Assembly (NCBI GenBank): GCA_003724185.1
Contig: RHGM01000001.1
Coordinates: forward strand, 434,001-498,000
DNA: 64,000 nucleotides
Direction: 5' to 3'
Source of the DNA: Porphyrobacter sp. IPPAS B-1204
GTDB lineage: Bacteria > Pseudomonadota > Alphaproteobacteria > Sphingomonadales > Sphingomonadaceae
Of this stretch, positions 1 through 10,354 are shown in pieces. The notes below the pieces were generated by a model that did not search any database, was not told where the DNA came from, and saw only the letters and a program-made list of their open reading frames with translations. The position numbers and the translations under genes are program-made. How positions within the stretch are numbered: position 1 is the stretch's first letter; each line of letters begins with the position of its first letter.

Positions 1-23
1 GTGCCCCGGCTTGCCTTGACGAC

Positions 24-60
24 AAAACGGGCAGGCGGCCATGTGGCCCCTGCCCGTTTT
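24..60. terminator. Bidirectional intrinsic terminator
   Basis: A perfect 12-bp inverted repeat (24-35 and 49-60, AAAACGGGCAGG with its complement) encloses a short GGCC-ATGT-GGCC inner stem. It is A-rich on one side and T-rich on the other, so it can terminate transcription in both directions: from the left of the window and from the minus-strand amidohydrolase that ends at 90. Confidence 0.8.
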
Positions 61-89
61 GCGTTGTCTGCCATCATCCGCTGGCGCGT

Positions 90-1070
90 CTATTCCGCCG
101 CCTGACGCAGCCCTTCACTGCCACCGCCGAGCAGGGCTGTCTCTCCGCCCAGCTCGCGCACCAGCGCTGCGAGCATTCCGGCAACGACCGGAAGGCCCGC
201 ACCGGGCTCGGACAGCTGACGGTCAAGATAGGTCGCTCGGCACACCTCGATCTGCATCGCATGGACACCGGATTGCGGCGCGCCGTGACGGTCAAGAACA
301 TAGCCGCCCGAATAGGGCCGGTTATGCGCCGCTGGCACGCCGCAGGTTTCCAGATGGCCGAGCGCGCGGCCCATCAACAGATTGTGGCATGACGCCCCGA
401 ACCGGTCGCCCAGCACGATCACCGGCGCACGCTGTTCGTGTTCGGCGGCGCGTAGCGGCGGCATGGAGTGGAGGTCGATCAGCAGCGCCGCGCCCCATTC
501 GTCGCGAATCCGGGCAAGCTGGGCGGCCAGCGCTTCGTGATAGGCCTGATGAATACCCTCGATCCGTGCGGCAAGTTCTGCCGGAGCAAGCCGCCCGCGC
601 CAGATTTCGCCCGATCCCGGCAGCCGGCGCGGCACCAGCCCCAGCCCGCTGCGCGCGCGGGCATTGCTGCGCTGGCACGGCTCAGCAGCAGGCGTGCCAT
701 CTGGCCGCCCGCCTTCGATCATGTCCCAATCGATATCATCTTCGGCGCGGTTGAGATCCATCAGCGCACGGGGCGCATGGGCGATCAGCAGCGCCGCCCC
801 GGTTTCACGCGCGATGGCGACGCCCAGCCGGTCGACATAGCGATCCTCCAATCGCAGCTGCGCCAGCCCCGCATCGCGCATCCGCCCCTTCACAACAGCC
901 GGATAGGCGCGGCCCGCGTGGGGGACAGCAACCAGCACCGGAAGGCGCAGACGTGAAGGCATGCTGAGCGTGAAGGCCGGCGCATTGTCCAGACCCGGCA
1001 CTGCCCCGCCGCTTGAAGCGGCACGCATGCTGGCATGATCAGTCCGGGAGGAGCGGGCGGGCGGTGTCAT
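90..1070 (-). CDS. N-formylglutamate amidohydrolase family protein
   Basis: The 326-residue product belongs to the N-formylglutamate amidohydrolase (FGase) family, zinc hydrolases that release formate from N-formylglutamate, classically the last step of histidine catabolism. Visible family motifs are VAVPHAGRAYP near the N terminus, LEDRYVDRL, LMDLNRAEDDIDWDM and LLIDLHSMPP, which carry the expected metal and substrate residues. I chose the ATG at 1070 because the frame upstream, to 1163, has no family similarity and runs into the divergent promoter. No hut genes are nearby, so a role in histidine use is not supported by context. It is divergent from the cpdR-like gene. Confidence 0.85.
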   Translation of the reverse strand: MTPPARSSRTDHASMRAASSGGAVPGLDNAPAFTLSMPSRLRLPVLVAVPHAGRAYPAVVKGRMRDAGLAQLRLEDRYVDRLGVAIARETGAALLIAHAPRALMDLNRAEDDIDWDMIEGGRPDGTPAAEPCQRSNARARSGLGLVPRRLPGSGEIWRGRLAPAELAARIEGIHQAYHEALAAQLARIRDEWGAALLIDLHSMPPLRAAEHEQRAPVIVLGDRFGASCHNLLMGRALGHLETCGVPAAHNRPYSGGYVLDRHGAPQSGVHAMQIEVCRATYLDRQLSEPGAGLPVVAGMLAALVRELGGETALLGGGSEGLRQAAE

Positions 1071-1198
1071 TCCGCCTGCCTTGCTGACGGGTTTGCGCTG
1101 GACTGTCAAAGCCTGATCACCCGCAAACCGGACCGCTGCGGATACGATCTGTCGCACGAACAAAGATTTCTTAAGCCCGCCCTGCTATTGCGCCTTGC

Positions 1199-1588
1199 AT
1201 GACAGCCGCTCGCACCCCCCGCATCCTCCTCGCCGAAGACGAAGAGGCGATGCGCGCCTATCTCGAACGGGCGCTGACCAATGCCGGATACAGCGTCAGC
1301 GCGGTGGATCGCGGCACCGATGCCATCCCGCTGCTGGAAACCGGCGATTATGATCTGCTGCTGTCCGACATCGTCATGCCCGAAATGGACGGGATCGAGC
1401 TTGCCCAGCGCTGCGCCGAAATCAGCCCGCGCACCAAGGTGATGTTCATCACCGGCTTTGCCGCAGTCTCCCTGCGCGCCAGCCGTGAACAACCGGCGGC
1501 CAAGGTTCTGTCAAAGCCGTTCCACCTGCGCGATCTGGTGCTGGAAGTGGAACGCATGTTCGAAGACGCAGGCCAGGCGCGGGTCTGA
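1199..1588 (+). CDS. cpdR: Single-domain response regulator, CpdR-like
   Basis: A 129-residue stand-alone receiver domain with no output domain. The acidic pocket (E13, D14), the phosphoacceptor D57 in LLLSDIVMPEMDG, the conserved threonine in MFITGF and the lysine in VLSKPF are all present. Length and sequence fit CpdR, the alphaproteobacterial cell-cycle regulator that, when unphosphorylated, primes ClpXP for degradation of cell-cycle proteins, and is phosphorylated through CckA and ChpT. A cckA homologue lies in this window at 14801-17332. The assignment to CpdR rather than another orphan receiver rests on similarity and on the FGase neighbour, which I recall as common synteny. Confidence 0.85.
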   Translation: MTAARTPRILLAEDEEAMRAYLERALTNAGYSVSAVDRGTDAIPLLETGDYDLLLSDIVMPEMDGIELAQRCAEISPRTKVMFITGFAAVSLRASREQPAAKVLSKPFHLRDLVLEVERMFEDAGQARV

Positions 1589-1675
1589 CGCTGTTGCGGC
1601 GCGAATCGCTTGCACCCTCGCAGGGCTTGCGTTAAGGGCCGCGTCCGCCCCGAAAGGGGCCACATCCGATGGTGT

Positions 1676-1750
1676 GGGCGTATAGCTCAGTGGTAGAGCA
1701 CTATGTTGACATCGTAGGGGTCGCAAGTTCAATCCTTGCTACGCCCACCA
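1676..1750 (+). tRNA. tRNA-Val (anticodon GAC)
   Basis: A complete cloverleaf can be folded by eye. The 7-bp acceptor stem pairs GGGCGTA (1676-1682) with TACGCCC (1740-1746), then discriminator A and encoded CCA (1748-1750). The D arm is GCTC/GAGC, the anticodon stem CTATG/CGTAG encloses loop TTGACAT with anticodon GAC, and the T arm is GCAAG-TTCAATC-CTTGC. The gene stands alone and is followed by an intrinsic terminator. Confidence 0.97.
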
Positions 1751-1766
1751 TCGGCTGAAACGGCAT

Positions 1767-1793
1767 AGCCCGCCCCTTCCGGCGGGCTTTTTT
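1767..1793 (+). terminator. Intrinsic terminator after tRNA-Val
   Basis: An 8-bp GC-rich stem, AGCCCGCC (1767-1774) with GGCGGGCT (1781-1788), encloses a 6-base loop and runs into six consecutive T. It ends the tRNA transcript. Confidence 0.9.
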
Positions 1794-1953
1794 GTGTCTT
1801 GCACACAGCGCAACACCGGTTGCCATCCATTTGCGCCCCCTTCGCCTTGCAAGCCTGCCCTCCTCTGCTAAAGCCGCCGCGGGATCTTACACAGCTTCCT
1901 GTCGATCACGCACAGCCCCGCGCAGACGGGGCAAGAAGGATAGGGCAACACAC

Positions 1954-3177
1954 ATGGACAAAATCAAAGTCGCCAACCCCGTCGTCGAACTCGACGGCGA
2001 CGAGATGACCCGCATCATCTGGCAATGGATCCGCGAAAGGCTGATCCTGCCCTACCTCGACATTGATCTGAAGTATTACGACCTTTCGATCGAGAACCGC
2101 GACGCTACCGACGATCAAGTGACAGTCGATTCCGCCAATGCGATCAAGCAGTACGGCGTCGGCGTGAAGTGCGCCACCATCACCCCCGACGAACAGCGCG
2201 TCGAGGAATTCGGCCTCAAGAAGATGTGGAAGTCGCCCAACGGCACGATCCGCAACATCCTTGGCGGCGTGGTCTTCCGCGAACCGATCGTGATCGACAA
2301 CGTGCCGCGGCTGGTGCCCGGCTGGACCGATCCGATCGTGGTCGGCCGTCATGCCTTTGGCGACCAATACAAGGCGACCGACACCCTGATCCCCGGCCCC
2401 GGCAAGCTGCGGCTGGTGTGGGACGGCGACAATGGCGAAAAGATCGATCTCGACGTGTTCGATTTCCCCAGCGCCGGTGTGGCGATGGCGATGTACAACC
2501 TCGACGATTCGATCCGCGACTTCGCCCGCGCCAGCTTCAACTATGGCCTCAACCTCGGCTGGCCGGTGTATCTGTCCACCAAGAACACGATCATGAAGGC
2601 CTATGACGGGCGCTTCAAGGATCTGTTCCAGGAAGTGTTCGACAACGAAGGCTTCGCCGAACAGTTCAAGGCCAAGAACATGGTCTACGAACACCGCCTG
2701 ATCGACGACATGGTGGCCTCGGCCCTCAAGTGGTCGGGCAAGTTCGTGTGGGCGTGCAAGAACTACGACGGCGATGTGCAATCGGATACCGTGGCGCAGG
2801 GCTTCGGATCGCTCGGTCTGATGACCTCGGTGCTGCTCAGCCCCGATGGCAAGACCGTGGAAGCCGAAGCGGCGCATGGCACCGTCACCCGCCACTACCG
2901 CCAGCACCAGCAGGGCAAGGCGACATCGACCAACCCGATCGCTTCGATCTTCGCCTGGACCCGCGGGCTGATGTACCGCGGCAAGTTCGACGGGACGCCC
3001 GAGGTGGTGAAGTTCGCCGAAACGCTCGAACGCGTCTGCATCCAGACCGTTGAAAAGGGCTACATGACCAAGGATCTGGCGCTGCTGATCGGCCCGGGTC
3101 AGGCGTGGCAGACCACCGAGCAGTTTTTCGAAACCATCGTCCAGAACCTGGAAAAGGAAATGGCGGGCGCGGCGTAA
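1954..3177 (+). CDS. icd: NADP-dependent isocitrate dehydrogenase
   Basis: Converts isocitrate to 2-oxoglutarate and CO2 with NADPH formation, in the cytoplasmic TCA cycle. The 407-residue product starts [20 protein letters not shown] and has the length and sequence of the homodimeric, eukaryote-like NADP-IDH family rather than the E. coli type; the isocitrate/metal region ([30 protein letters not shown]) and the cofactor region ([13 protein letters not shown]) are recognisable. The start at 1954 is preferred over upstream in-frame codons because family members begin here and a purine-rich site (AAGAAGGATAGGG) precedes it. The next gene begins 17 bases downstream, so the two are probably cotranscribed. 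Confidence 0.97.
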   Translation: MDKIKVANPVVELDGDEMTRIIWQWIRERLILPYLDIDLKYYDLSIENRDATDDQVTVDSANAIKQYGVGVKCATITPDEQRVEEFGLKKMWKSPNGTIRNILGGVVFREPIVIDNVPRLVPGWTDPIVVGRHAFGDQYKATDTLIPGPGKLRLVWDGDNGEKIDLDVFDFPSAGVAMAMYNLDDSIRDFARASFNYGLNLGWPVYLSTKNTIMKAYDGRFKDLFQEVFDNEGFAEQFKAKNMVYEHRLIDDMVASALKWSGKFVWACKNYDGDVQSDTVAQGFGSLGLMTSVLLSPDGKTVEAEAAHGTVTRHYRQHQQGKATSTNPIASIFAWTRGLMYRGKFDGTPEVVKFAETLERVCIQTVEKGYMTKDLALLIGPGQAWQTTEQFFETIVQNLEKEMAGAA

Positions 3178-3194
3178 GCCCGCAAAGGACAATC

Positions 3195-4835
3195 ATGGCA
3201 AGCCGATCGACCCCGCGCCTCGAGATCCGTCAGGCAAAACTCAAGGACGTGCGGGCGATCGGCGAACTGGTGCGCCGCGCCTATGATGATCTGCCCGCCT
3301 ATACGCAGGGCGAAATTCGCGGGCAGATCAACAACTACCCTGAAGGCTGCTTTGTCGCGCTCTTTGATGGCACGGTGGTCGGTTACTGCGCCTCGATGCG
3401 GCTTGATGAACGCGTGGCGCTGTCGGATCACACATGGGACGAGGTAACCGGCAACGGCTTCGGCAGTCGCCATGATCCGACGGGGGACTGGCTCTACGGC
3501 TACGAATTGTGCGTCGATCCAGCGGTGCGCGGCACCCGTCTGGGGCGGCGGCTTTATGAAGAACGTCGCGCTCTGGCTGAGCGGCTGGATCTCACCGGCA
3601 TCGTGTTCGGTGGACGGATGCCCGGTTATGCCCGCGCCAAGCGCCGCAAGACCAACCGCGCCGAAACGCCGGAGCAATATCTGGATCTGGTGAGCGACAG
3701 CAAGATCCACGATCCCGTGCTGCGTTTCCAGCTGGCCAACGGATTCGAGCCGGCTGGCATCCTTCCCAAATACCTTCCCGAAGACAAGGCAAGCCGCGGC
3801 AATGCCGTGCGCATGATCTGGCGCAATCCCTACGTCGACAGCGATGCGCCCCCGAAGCACCGGTTGCCCCGCGATGTCGAAAGCGTGCGCATCGCCACCT
3901 GCCAGCTGCAATCGCGGGCCGTTTCCGGCTTTGACGAATTCATGAAGCAGATCGAATATTTCGTCGACGTTGCCGCCGATTACGAGGCGGACTTCATCGT
4001 GTTCCCTGAAATGTTCACCGTCATGCTCCTGTCGGCCGAGCCCAAGGAACTGACCCCGCTCGAAGCGATCGAAACGCTCAGCGAATACACCCCGCGCATC
4101 CGCCAGCGCCTGTCGGAAATGGCGCTGGCCTTCAACATCAACATCATCGGCGGATCGCACCCCACGCGCATGCCCGATGGCGACATCCACAATGTTGCCT
4201 ATGTCTGCCTGCGCGACGGATCGATCCACGCGCAGGAAAAGATCCACCCCACCCCCAACGAAGCCTATTGGTGGAATATCAAGGGCGGTGACACCATCGA
4301 CGCGATCCCCACCGATTGCGGCCCGATTGGCGTGCTGATCTGTTACGACAGCGAATTCCCCGAACTCGCCCGCCGTCTGGTGGACGAAGGGGCGCGGATT
4401 ATCTTCGTGCCGTTCTGCACCGATAGCCGCCAAGGCTACATGCGGGTGCGGTACTGCTCGCAGGCGCGGGCGATTGAGAACCAGTGCTTTGTCGTGATGA
4501 GCGGCAATGTCGGCAACCTGCCCAACGTCGCCAACATGGACATCCAGTACGCGCAATCCTGCATCCTCACCCCGTGCGATTTTCCCTTCGCGCGCGACGG
4601 GATCGCCGCCGAGGCATCGGAAAACGTCGAAACCCTGACGATCAGCGACGTGAACCTTGCGGATCTGTCGTGGGCACGGGCCGAGGGCACGGTGATGAAC
4701 CTCGCCGATCGCCGCTTCGATCTCTACCGGATCGAGTGGGACAAGCGGGTGGGCAACATCAAGGATCCGCTGGGAGAGCAGACCGTCACTGGGCAGAAGC
4801 GCCCAATCGGCCCGCACGGCGCAGGCGGTGGATGA
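3195..4835 (+). CDS. GNAT acetyltransferase / carbon-nitrogen hydrolase fusion
   Basis: A two-domain cytoplasmic enzyme of 546 residues. The N-terminal ~185 residues form a GNAT domain with an acetyl-CoA loop, LCVDPAVRGTRLGRRL (about 106-120). The C-terminal part, from about 230, is a nitrilase-superfamily domain with the complete catalytic triad: E272 (FPEMF), K349 (KIHPTPNE) and C383 (LICYDSEFPE). This fusion is a known but functionally uncharacterised architecture; the natural amide or amine substrate cannot be deduced. The ATG at 3195 follows AAAGGAC. It sits directly behind icd with 17 bases between, suggesting one transcript, but no metabolic link is evident. Confidence 0.9.
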   Translation: MASRSTPRLEIRQAKLKDVRAIGELVRRAYDDLPAYTQGEIRGQINNYPEGCFVALFDGTVVGYCASMRLDERVALSDHTWDEVTGNGFGSRHDPTGDWLYGYELCVDPAVRGTRLGRRLYEERRALAERLDLTGIVFGGRMPGYARAKRRKTNRAETPEQYLDLVSDSKIHDPVLRFQLANGFEPAGILPKYLPEDKASRGNAVRMIWRNPYVDSDAPPKHRLPRDVESVRIATCQLQSRAVSGFDEFMKQIEYFVDVAADYEADFIVFPEMFTVMLLSAEPKELTPLEAIETLSEYTPRIRQRLSEMALAFNINIIGGSHPTRMPDGDIHNVAYVCLRDGSIHAQEKIHPTPNEAYWWNIKGGDTIDAIPTDCGPIGVLICYDSEFPELARRLVDEGARIIFVPFCTDSRQGYMRVRYCSQARAIENQCFVVMSGNVGNLPNVANMDIQYAQSCILTPCDFPFARDGIAAEASENVETLTISDVNLADLSWARAEGTVMNLADRRFDLYRIEWDKRVGNIKDPLGEQTVTGQKRPIGPHGAGGG

Positions 4836-4866
4836 CAGCGCAGCCTTCGCACGCTAGGCGGTTGGC

Positions 4867-6648
4867 GTGGCTGGCGAACTGACCCTCTCTCCCTTTTTGT
4901 CCGATGCGCTGGTCATCCTTGGCGCAGCGGGCATCGTGATCCCGGTCTTTGCCCGGTTCCGCATCACGCCGATCATCGGCTTTATCATGATCGGCGTGCT
5001 GGTCGGCCCCTATGGTCTCGGCTCGCTGGTGCCGCGCATCCCGTGGCTGGAACACATAACAATTACCAATCCCGAGGCGCTGACGCCTTTTGCCGACTTC
5101 GGCATCGTGTTGCTGCTGTTCGCCATCGGGCTTGAGCTCAGTTTCAACCGCCTGTGGCAGCTGCGCAGGCTGGTGTTCGGGCTGGGCGCGCTTGAATTGC
5201 TGATCATCGGCAGCTCGCTTGCCGCCTTCCTCGGGCTGGCGGGCAGCATGAGCTGGACGGGGGCGCTGGCGCTGGGTTTTGCGCTCGCCTTCTCCTCCAC
5301 CGCCATCGTCTTGCCGATTTCGGGCACCCGCACGCCGGTGGGCCGCGCCGCGCTGTCGATGCTGCTGTTCGAGGACATCATGATCGTCCCGATCATCTTC
5401 ATCCTCGGCGCATTGGCCCCCAATGCATCAGACGATGGGTGGAGCGGCATTGCCACTACCCTTTGGCAAGGCGGGCTGGTGATCGCGGTGCTTCTGATTG
5501 TCGGCCGCTTTGCCCTCCCCCGCCTGTTCGCTCAGGCTGCCCGCACCAAAAGCCCCGAACTGTTCCTCGCCGCATCGTTGCTGGTGGTGATCGGCGCGAG
5601 TCTGGCGACAGCGCTGGTCGGCCTGTCACCGATTGTCGGCGCACTGATCGCGGGGCTGCTGATCGCTGAGACGGAGTATCACACCGAAGTCGAACTGATC
5701 ATGGAGCCGTTCAAAGGCCTCGCGCTGGGCGTGTTCCTGATTACCATCGGCATGAGCATCGATCTGTTCGATATCGGCGCGCAAATCGGCACGATCGTGT
5801 TGGCGGTGGTGGGCGTGCTGGTGTTCAAGGCCGCGGTTACCGGCGTGCTGCTGCGGCTGATGGGCGCCCGGCGCGGGACAGCGGCCGAAACCGGCGTGCT
5901 GATGGCCTCGCCTTCGGAAACCACGCTGATCGTGCTGGCGGCGGCAACCAGCGCTCTGGTGGTCGACCTCGAAACGGCGCGCTTCTGGCAGACAGTGACC
6001 GCCATCGGCCTTACCGTCACACCGCTGCTTGCCCGCCTTGGCGCGATAATTGCGCGGAAGGTGGACGGGGCCCCGGCCCTTCCCGAAGACGATGATGACG
6101 CGGATCGCACGATCATCGTCGGCGGCGGACGCGTCGGGCGGCTGATTGCGGACATGCTGCAGACCCACGGCAAGCCCTATGTGATGATCGACACCAACCC
6201 CGATCTGATCGAACAGGCGCGGCGCGATGGCTACCGCGCAACCTTTGGCGATGCGGCCCGCGGCGACGCGCTGACGCGGCTCGGGGTGGAGACCGCCCCT
6301 GCCGTGGTGCTGACGATGGACGAGCCGGTGCTGGCCCAGCGGCTGGTCGCCAAACTGCGCACGACCTATCCGGATCTGCTGATCGTCGCCCGCGCGCGCG
6401 ACACCGATCACGCCGCCGCCATGTACCGCGCAGGCGCCAGCCATGCCGTGCCTGAGACGCTGGAAAGCTCGCTCCAGCTGTCAGAGGCGGTGCTGGTCGA
6501 TATCGGGGTTGCTATGGGCCCGGTGATTGCCTCGATCCATGCCAAGCGCGACGAATTCCGCGAACAGCTGGAGCGTGACGGGGGCCTGAGCGAAAAGCCG
6601 AAGCTGCGTACGTCGAGCGGAACGGCGCAAGGCGCGCCCGCCGGATAG
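4867..6648 (+). CDS. CPA2-family cation:proton antiporter with RCK/TrkA-N domain
   Basis: A 593-residue inner-membrane protein. Residues about 10-380 form the hydrophobic Na+/H+ exchanger fold of the CPA2 (KefB/KefC/YbaL-like) family, with about a dozen membrane segments. Residues about 413-530 form a cytoplasmic RCK/TrkA-N NAD-binding domain beginning RTIIVGGGRVGRLIADML. It probably exchanges K+ or Na+ for H+, gated by nucleotide binding; whether it responds to glutathione adducts like KefB/C is unknown. The start is a GTG, since the same frame has no ATG between 4867 and the preceding stop. It converges on the minus-strand gene at 6655. Confidence 0.9.
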   Translation: MAGELTLSPFLSDALVILGAAGIVIPVFARFRITPIIGFIMIGVLVGPYGLGSLVPRIPWLEHITITNPEALTPFADFGIVLLLFAIGLELSFNRLWQLRRLVFGLGALELLIIGSSLAAFLGLAGSMSWTGALALGFALAFSSTAIVLPISGTRTPVGRAALSMLLFEDIMIVPIIFILGALAPNASDDGWSGIATTLWQGGLVIAVLLIVGRFALPRLFAQAARTKSPELFLAASLLVVIGASLATALVGLSPIVGALIAGLLIAETEYHTEVELIMEPFKGLALGVFLITIGMSIDLFDIGAQIGTIVLAVVGVLVFKAAVTGVLLRLMGARRGTAAETGVLMASPSETTLIVLAAATSALVVDLETARFWQTVTAIGLTVTPLLARLGAIIARKVDGAPALPEDDDDADRTIIVGGGRVGRLIADMLQTHGKPYVMIDTNPDLIEQARRDGYRATFGDAARGDALTRLGVETAPAVVLTMDEPVLAQRLVAKLRTTYPDLLIVARARDTDHAAAMYRAGASHAVPETLESSLQLSEAVLVDIGVAMGPVIASIHAKRDEFREQLERDGGLSEKPKLRTSSGTAQGAPAG

Positions 6649-6654
6649 CCGCCG

Positions 6655-7419
6655 CTAGTTCAGCGACCAGTAGACTGACAGCACATAGGGCCGCACGTCC
6701 GGCGGCTGCTTCAGCAGAATGGCATCCATGGCGGCTTCGCAAGTCTCGTAAGCCAGACGCGCGGTAAGGTCTGAGCGGATCGGCCGGCACGATGCCGCCT
6801 TGCCCTCGGTATCAAACTCGACAGCCACAATCACACGCCCCGTCACTTCGTTCTGAAGAGCGCGCCGGGGATAGCCCATCGGCGCGAGGGTAACATCGTC
6901 AGCCGTCAGGCGTTGGTCCTCTGCAGGGATGACGCCATCGCCAAAGATGATCGCGCGGTCGTCGAGGAAGGGGTAGTCGCTGGTGGACGCTTCGAACAGG
7001 GTTTCGCCCTCTGCCGATCCATATGTCAGCGAGATGTTGGTGCGGTAATTGGCCTGCGCATAATCGAGCCTGAGGAAGGGGAAAGCCGCGAACCGCCCCA
7101 CGGCCTGTGCATGGCTGCACAGCTTGCCGCCCGCTTCGGCGAGGCCCTCGCCGGTCTTCGCGCGGCAATCGAGCACCGTGCCCGCTGCGTCGACCGTCAC
7201 ATCGAGTTCGATCTTCGCCCTCAGTGGACGAGCGCGGAAGACGTCGAGATAGGGCAGGAGGACCGGATCAATGTCACCCAGATCGAGCACCCCTGCCCCG
7301 GTGACATCGAACACATCGCCCGCAAAGGTAATCGGCCCTTTCTCCTGCGCAGCAAGGCAGCCGCCGCCGCTCACCGCCAGTCCTGCTGCCGCCAAAATGA
7401 AGGCGACCGCGCGGATCAT
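6655..7419 (-). CDS. Exported protein with TonB-C-terminal-like domain
   Basis: The 254-residue product has an N-terminal signal sequence (hydrophobic stretch [18 protein letters not shown]). Its C-terminal ~85 residues ([20 protein letters not shown], then [16 protein letters not shown]) look like the TonB C-terminal fold found in energy-transducer family proteins. The middle part repeats a similar pattern ([20 protein letters not shown]), so two related domains may be present. It lacks the proline-rich linker and the N-terminal anchor arrangement of classical TonB, so energy transduction is unlikely. Its ATG overlaps the alaS stop codon (ATGA), which points to translational coupling with alaS. 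Function unknown. Confidence 0.75.
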   Translation of the reverse strand: MIRAVAFILAAAGLAVSGGGCLAAQEKGPITFAGDVFDVTGAGVLDLGDIDPVLLPYLDVFRARPLRAKIELDVTVDAAGTVLDCRAKTGEGLAEAGGKLCSHAQAVGRFAAFPFLRLDYAQANYRTNISLTYGSAEGETLFEASTSDYPFLDDRAIIFGDGVIPAEDQRLTADDVTLAPMGYPRRALQNEVTGRVIVAVEFDTEGKAASCRPIRSDLTARLAYETCEAAMDAILLKQPPDVRPYVLSVYWSLN

Positions 7420-10088
7420 GCCGCCGGTTGCCGCTCCAGCACAGCCTTGACCGCGGCCAGAGCCTCGCCTGCCTTGCTGCCGTCCGGCCCGCCGCCTTGC
7501 GCCATGTCAGGACGACCGCCGCCGCCCTTGCCGCCGAGCGCTTCCACGCCGGCGCGCACCAGATCGACAGCGCTGAAACGTCCGGCAAGATCGTCAGTCA
7601 CAGCAGCCGCAATGCTGGCCTTGCCATCATTGACCGCGATGATCGCCGCCACGCCCGATCCCATGCGCTGCTTGGCCGCATCGAGCAGCGGGCGCAGCTC
7701 CTTGGGGTCAAGCCCTTCGAGCACCTGTCCGCTGAAGGTGACGCCCGCGATGCTTTCATCGACCGCAGCAGCCCCGCCGCCGGAAGCCCCGCCGCCGCCA
7801 AGTGCCAGTGCCTTCTTGGCCTCGGCCAGTTCCTTTTCGAGTCGCTTGCGTTCGTCAAGCAGCGCGGCAAGGCGGGCGGGTACCTCTTCCGGGGTTGCAC
7901 GGATCACGCTGGCCGCCGACTTCAGGGCTTCCTCGCGTCCGACCAGCCAGGCCCGGGCTGCTTCACCTGTCAGCGCCTCGATCCGGCGTATGCCCGAGGA
8001 TACGGCGCTTTCCGACACGATCCGGAACAGCCCGATATCGCCCGTGGCGCGGACATGGGTGCCGCCGCACAGTTCGACCGAATAATTGCGCCCTTCCGTT
8101 CCCGCACGCCCCATAGCGAGAACGCGGACTTCATCGCCGTACTTCTCGCCGAACAACGCCAGCGCGCCTGCGGCCACGGCATCATCGGGCGTCATCAGGC
8201 GGGTGCTGACGGCTTCATTGGCGCGAATTTCGGCGTTCACCTCGGCTTCGATCGCCGCGATATCATCCGGGGTCAGCGCGACGGGCTGGGAGAAATCGAA
8301 CCGCAGCCGGTCTTCGGCGACCATGCTCCCCTTCTGCGTGACGTGCCCGCCAAGCCGGTTACGCAGCGCAGCGTGGACAAGGTGCGTGGCCGAATGGTTG
8401 GCACGGATGCGGTCACGCCGGTCGGCATCGACCTTCAATTCCACCGTATCGCCAACCGCAACCTGACCGGCCTCGATCCGCACCTGATGCGCGTGGAGGC
8501 GGCCCAGCGGCTTTGACGTGTCGGTGACCGAAGCGCGCAAACCCTTGAGATTGCTGATCGTCCCGGCATCGCCGGTCTGACCGCCGCTTTCCCCGTAAAA
8601 GGGCGTCTGGTTGGTCAGGATCACCACCTCGTCACCCGCCCCGGCGGCAGCGACCTCGGCTCCGCCCTTGACGATGGCGACCACCCGGCCCTCACCGCTG
8701 GTGGACGCGTAACCGGTGAATTCGGTTGCGCCTTCTCGTTCGGCGATGTCGAACCACACTTCGCCCGACGCAGCATCTCCGCTGCCCTTCCACGCCGCGC
8801 GCGCAGCAGCCTTCTGGCGGGCCATGGCGGCGTCAAAGCCGGGCTTGTCGACGCCGATGCCGCGGGCGCGCAGGGCGTCCTCGGTGAGGTCATAGGGAAA
8901 GCCATAGGTGTCGTAGAGGCGGAAGGCGATTTCGCCGTCGAGTTCTGCGCCGCTGGCCAGATCGCCGGTGGCTTCATCAAGCAATTTCAGCCCCTTGTCG
9001 AGCGTGCGGCGGAACTGGGTTTCCTCGCGCTCCAGCACTTCGGCAATCAGCGCCTGCCCGCGGGCAAGCTCGGGATAGGCGGCGCCCATCTCGGTGACGA
9101 GCGCCGGCACAAGGCGGTGCATCAACGGCTCGGCCGCGCCCAGCAGGTGCGCGTGGCGCATTGCGCGGCGCATGATGCGGCGCAGGACATAGCCGCGCCC
9201 TTCGTTGGAGGGGAGGACGCCGTCGGCCATCAGGAAGCTGGTCGAGCGCAGGTGATCGGCGATGACGCGGTGCGAGGCGGCATTGTCGCCTTGCGCAGCC
9301 ACGCCGGTAAGCGATTCAGAGGCCGAAATCAGCGCCTTGAAGGTGTCCGTATCGTAGTTGTCGTGCACACCCTGCAGCACGGCAGCCACGCGTTCGATGC
9401 CCATGCCGGTGTCGATCGAGGGCTTGGGCAGGTCGCGGCGGGTGCCGTCAGCCTGCTGTTCGTATTGCATGAACACCAAGTTCCAGATCTCGACGAAGCG
9501 ATCCCCGTCCTCATCCGGGCTGCCGGGAGGGCCGCCAAAGATGTGGTCGCCGTGATCGTAGAAAATTTCCGAGCACGGGCCGCAGGGGCCGGTGTCGCCC
9601 ATCGACCAGAAGTTGTCATTGGTGCTGATGCGGATGATGCGATCATCAGGCAGACCCGCAATCTTGCGCCACAGGGCATGGGCTTCGTCGTCTGTATGAT
9701 ACACCGTGACCGTGAGCCGGTCGTTGGGCAGGCCCCATTCTCCGGTCAGGAGGGTCCAGGCGTGGGTGATCGCCTCTTCCTTGAAGTAGTCGCCGAAGGA
9801 AAAATTTCCAAGCATTTCAAAGAAGGTATGGTGCCGCGCGGTGTAGCCGACATTGTCGAGGTCATTGTGCTTGCCGCCCGCACGGACGCATTTCTGCGAA
9901 GAGGCAGCGCGGGGGCTTGCCGGGGTTTCTAGCCCGGTGAACACATTCTTGAACGGCACCATGCCCGCGTTGACGAACATCAGCGTCGGATCATTGTAGG
10001 GCACGAGCGGCGCACTCGGCGTGGCGGCGTGGCCATTCCTACTGAAGTAGTCGAGAAAAGAGCGGCGGATTTCGTTCGTCGATGTCAT
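7416..10088 (-). CDS. alaS: Alanine--tRNA ligase
   Basis: Charges tRNA-Ala with alanine and hydrolyses mischarged product. The 890-residue length is typical. The N-terminal class II catalytic domain begins [15 protein letters not shown] and contains [13 protein letters not shown]; the editing domain carries the HSATH metal motif near residue 565 and the partner CGGTHV further on; a DHHA1-like C-terminal domain follows after a Gly/Ala-rich linker. The ATG at 10088 is the family start; the open frame extends further upstream without similarity. It is followed by the TonB-C-like gene with a 4-base overlap and preceded by the recA terminator. Confidence 0.97.
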   Translation of the reverse strand: MTSTNEIRRSFLDYFSRNGHAATPSAPLVPYNDPTLMFVNAGMVPFKNVFTGLETPASPRAASSQKCVRAGGKHNDLDNVGYTARHHTFFEMLGNFSFGDYFKEEAITHAWTLLTGEWGLPNDRLTVTVYHTDDEAHALWRKIAGLPDDRIIRISTNDNFWSMGDTGPCGPCSEIFYDHGDHIFGGPPGSPDEDGDRFVEIWNLVFMQYEQQADGTRRDLPKPSIDTGMGIERVAAVLQGVHDNYDTDTFKALISASESLTGVAAQGDNAASHRVIADHLRSTSFLMADGVLPSNEGRGYVLRRIMRRAMRHAHLLGAAEPLMHRLVPALVTEMGAAYPELARGQALIAEVLEREETQFRRTLDKGLKLLDEATGDLASGAELDGEIAFRLYDTYGFPYDLTEDALRARGIGVDKPGFDAAMARQKAAARAAWKGSGDAASGEVWFDIAEREGATEFTGYASTSGEGRVVAIVKGGAEVAAAGAGDEVVILTNQTPFYGESGGQTGDAGTISNLKGLRASVTDTSKPLGRLHAHQVRIEAGQVAVGDTVELKVDADRRDRIRANHSATHLVHAALRNRLGGHVTQKGSMVAEDRLRFDFSQPVALTPDDIAAIEAEVNAEIRANEAVSTRLMTPDDAVAAGALALFGEKYGDEVRVLAMGRAGTEGRNYSVELCGGTHVRATGDIGLFRIVSESAVSSGIRRIEALTGEAARAWLVGREEALKSAASVIRATPEEVPARLAALLDERKRLEKELAEAKKALALGGGGASGGGAAAVDESIAGVTFSGQVLEGLDPKELRPLLDAAKQRMGSGVAAIIAVNDGKASIAAAVTDDLAGRFSAVDLVRAGVEALGGKGGGGRPDMAQGGGPDGSKAGEALAAVKAVLERQPAA

Positions 10089-10241
10089 GGCGCAGCAGTT
10101 AGGCAAAGCGTGGGGATTTCGCAATGGACCGCGCAAAATCGGGCAATCTGGCGGGGGTCTGGGGCCATCAAGCCGGGGCCTGACCGGATCTAGCCGCGAT
10201 CTGGCGCTGGCAAGACGGGGCCAGATCGCACCACCCCAACG

Positions 10242-10280
10242 AAAAGCCGGCGCGCGCTGTGGGGAACAGCACACGCCGGC
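10242..10280 (-). terminator. Intrinsic terminator downstream of recA
   Basis: Arms 10246-10260 and 10266-10280 pair over 15 positions with two C/A mismatches and a 5-base loop. On the minus strand the stem is followed directly by TTTT (10242-10245), the arrangement of a Rho-independent terminator for recA. Confidence 0.75.
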
Positions 10281-10354
10281 GTTCCGGGTGTTCGGGCGCT
10301 GGTGGACAGCCGGGGGAGCGGGACACTCCGCCGGGCTATGCGCCCGCTTGAGGA

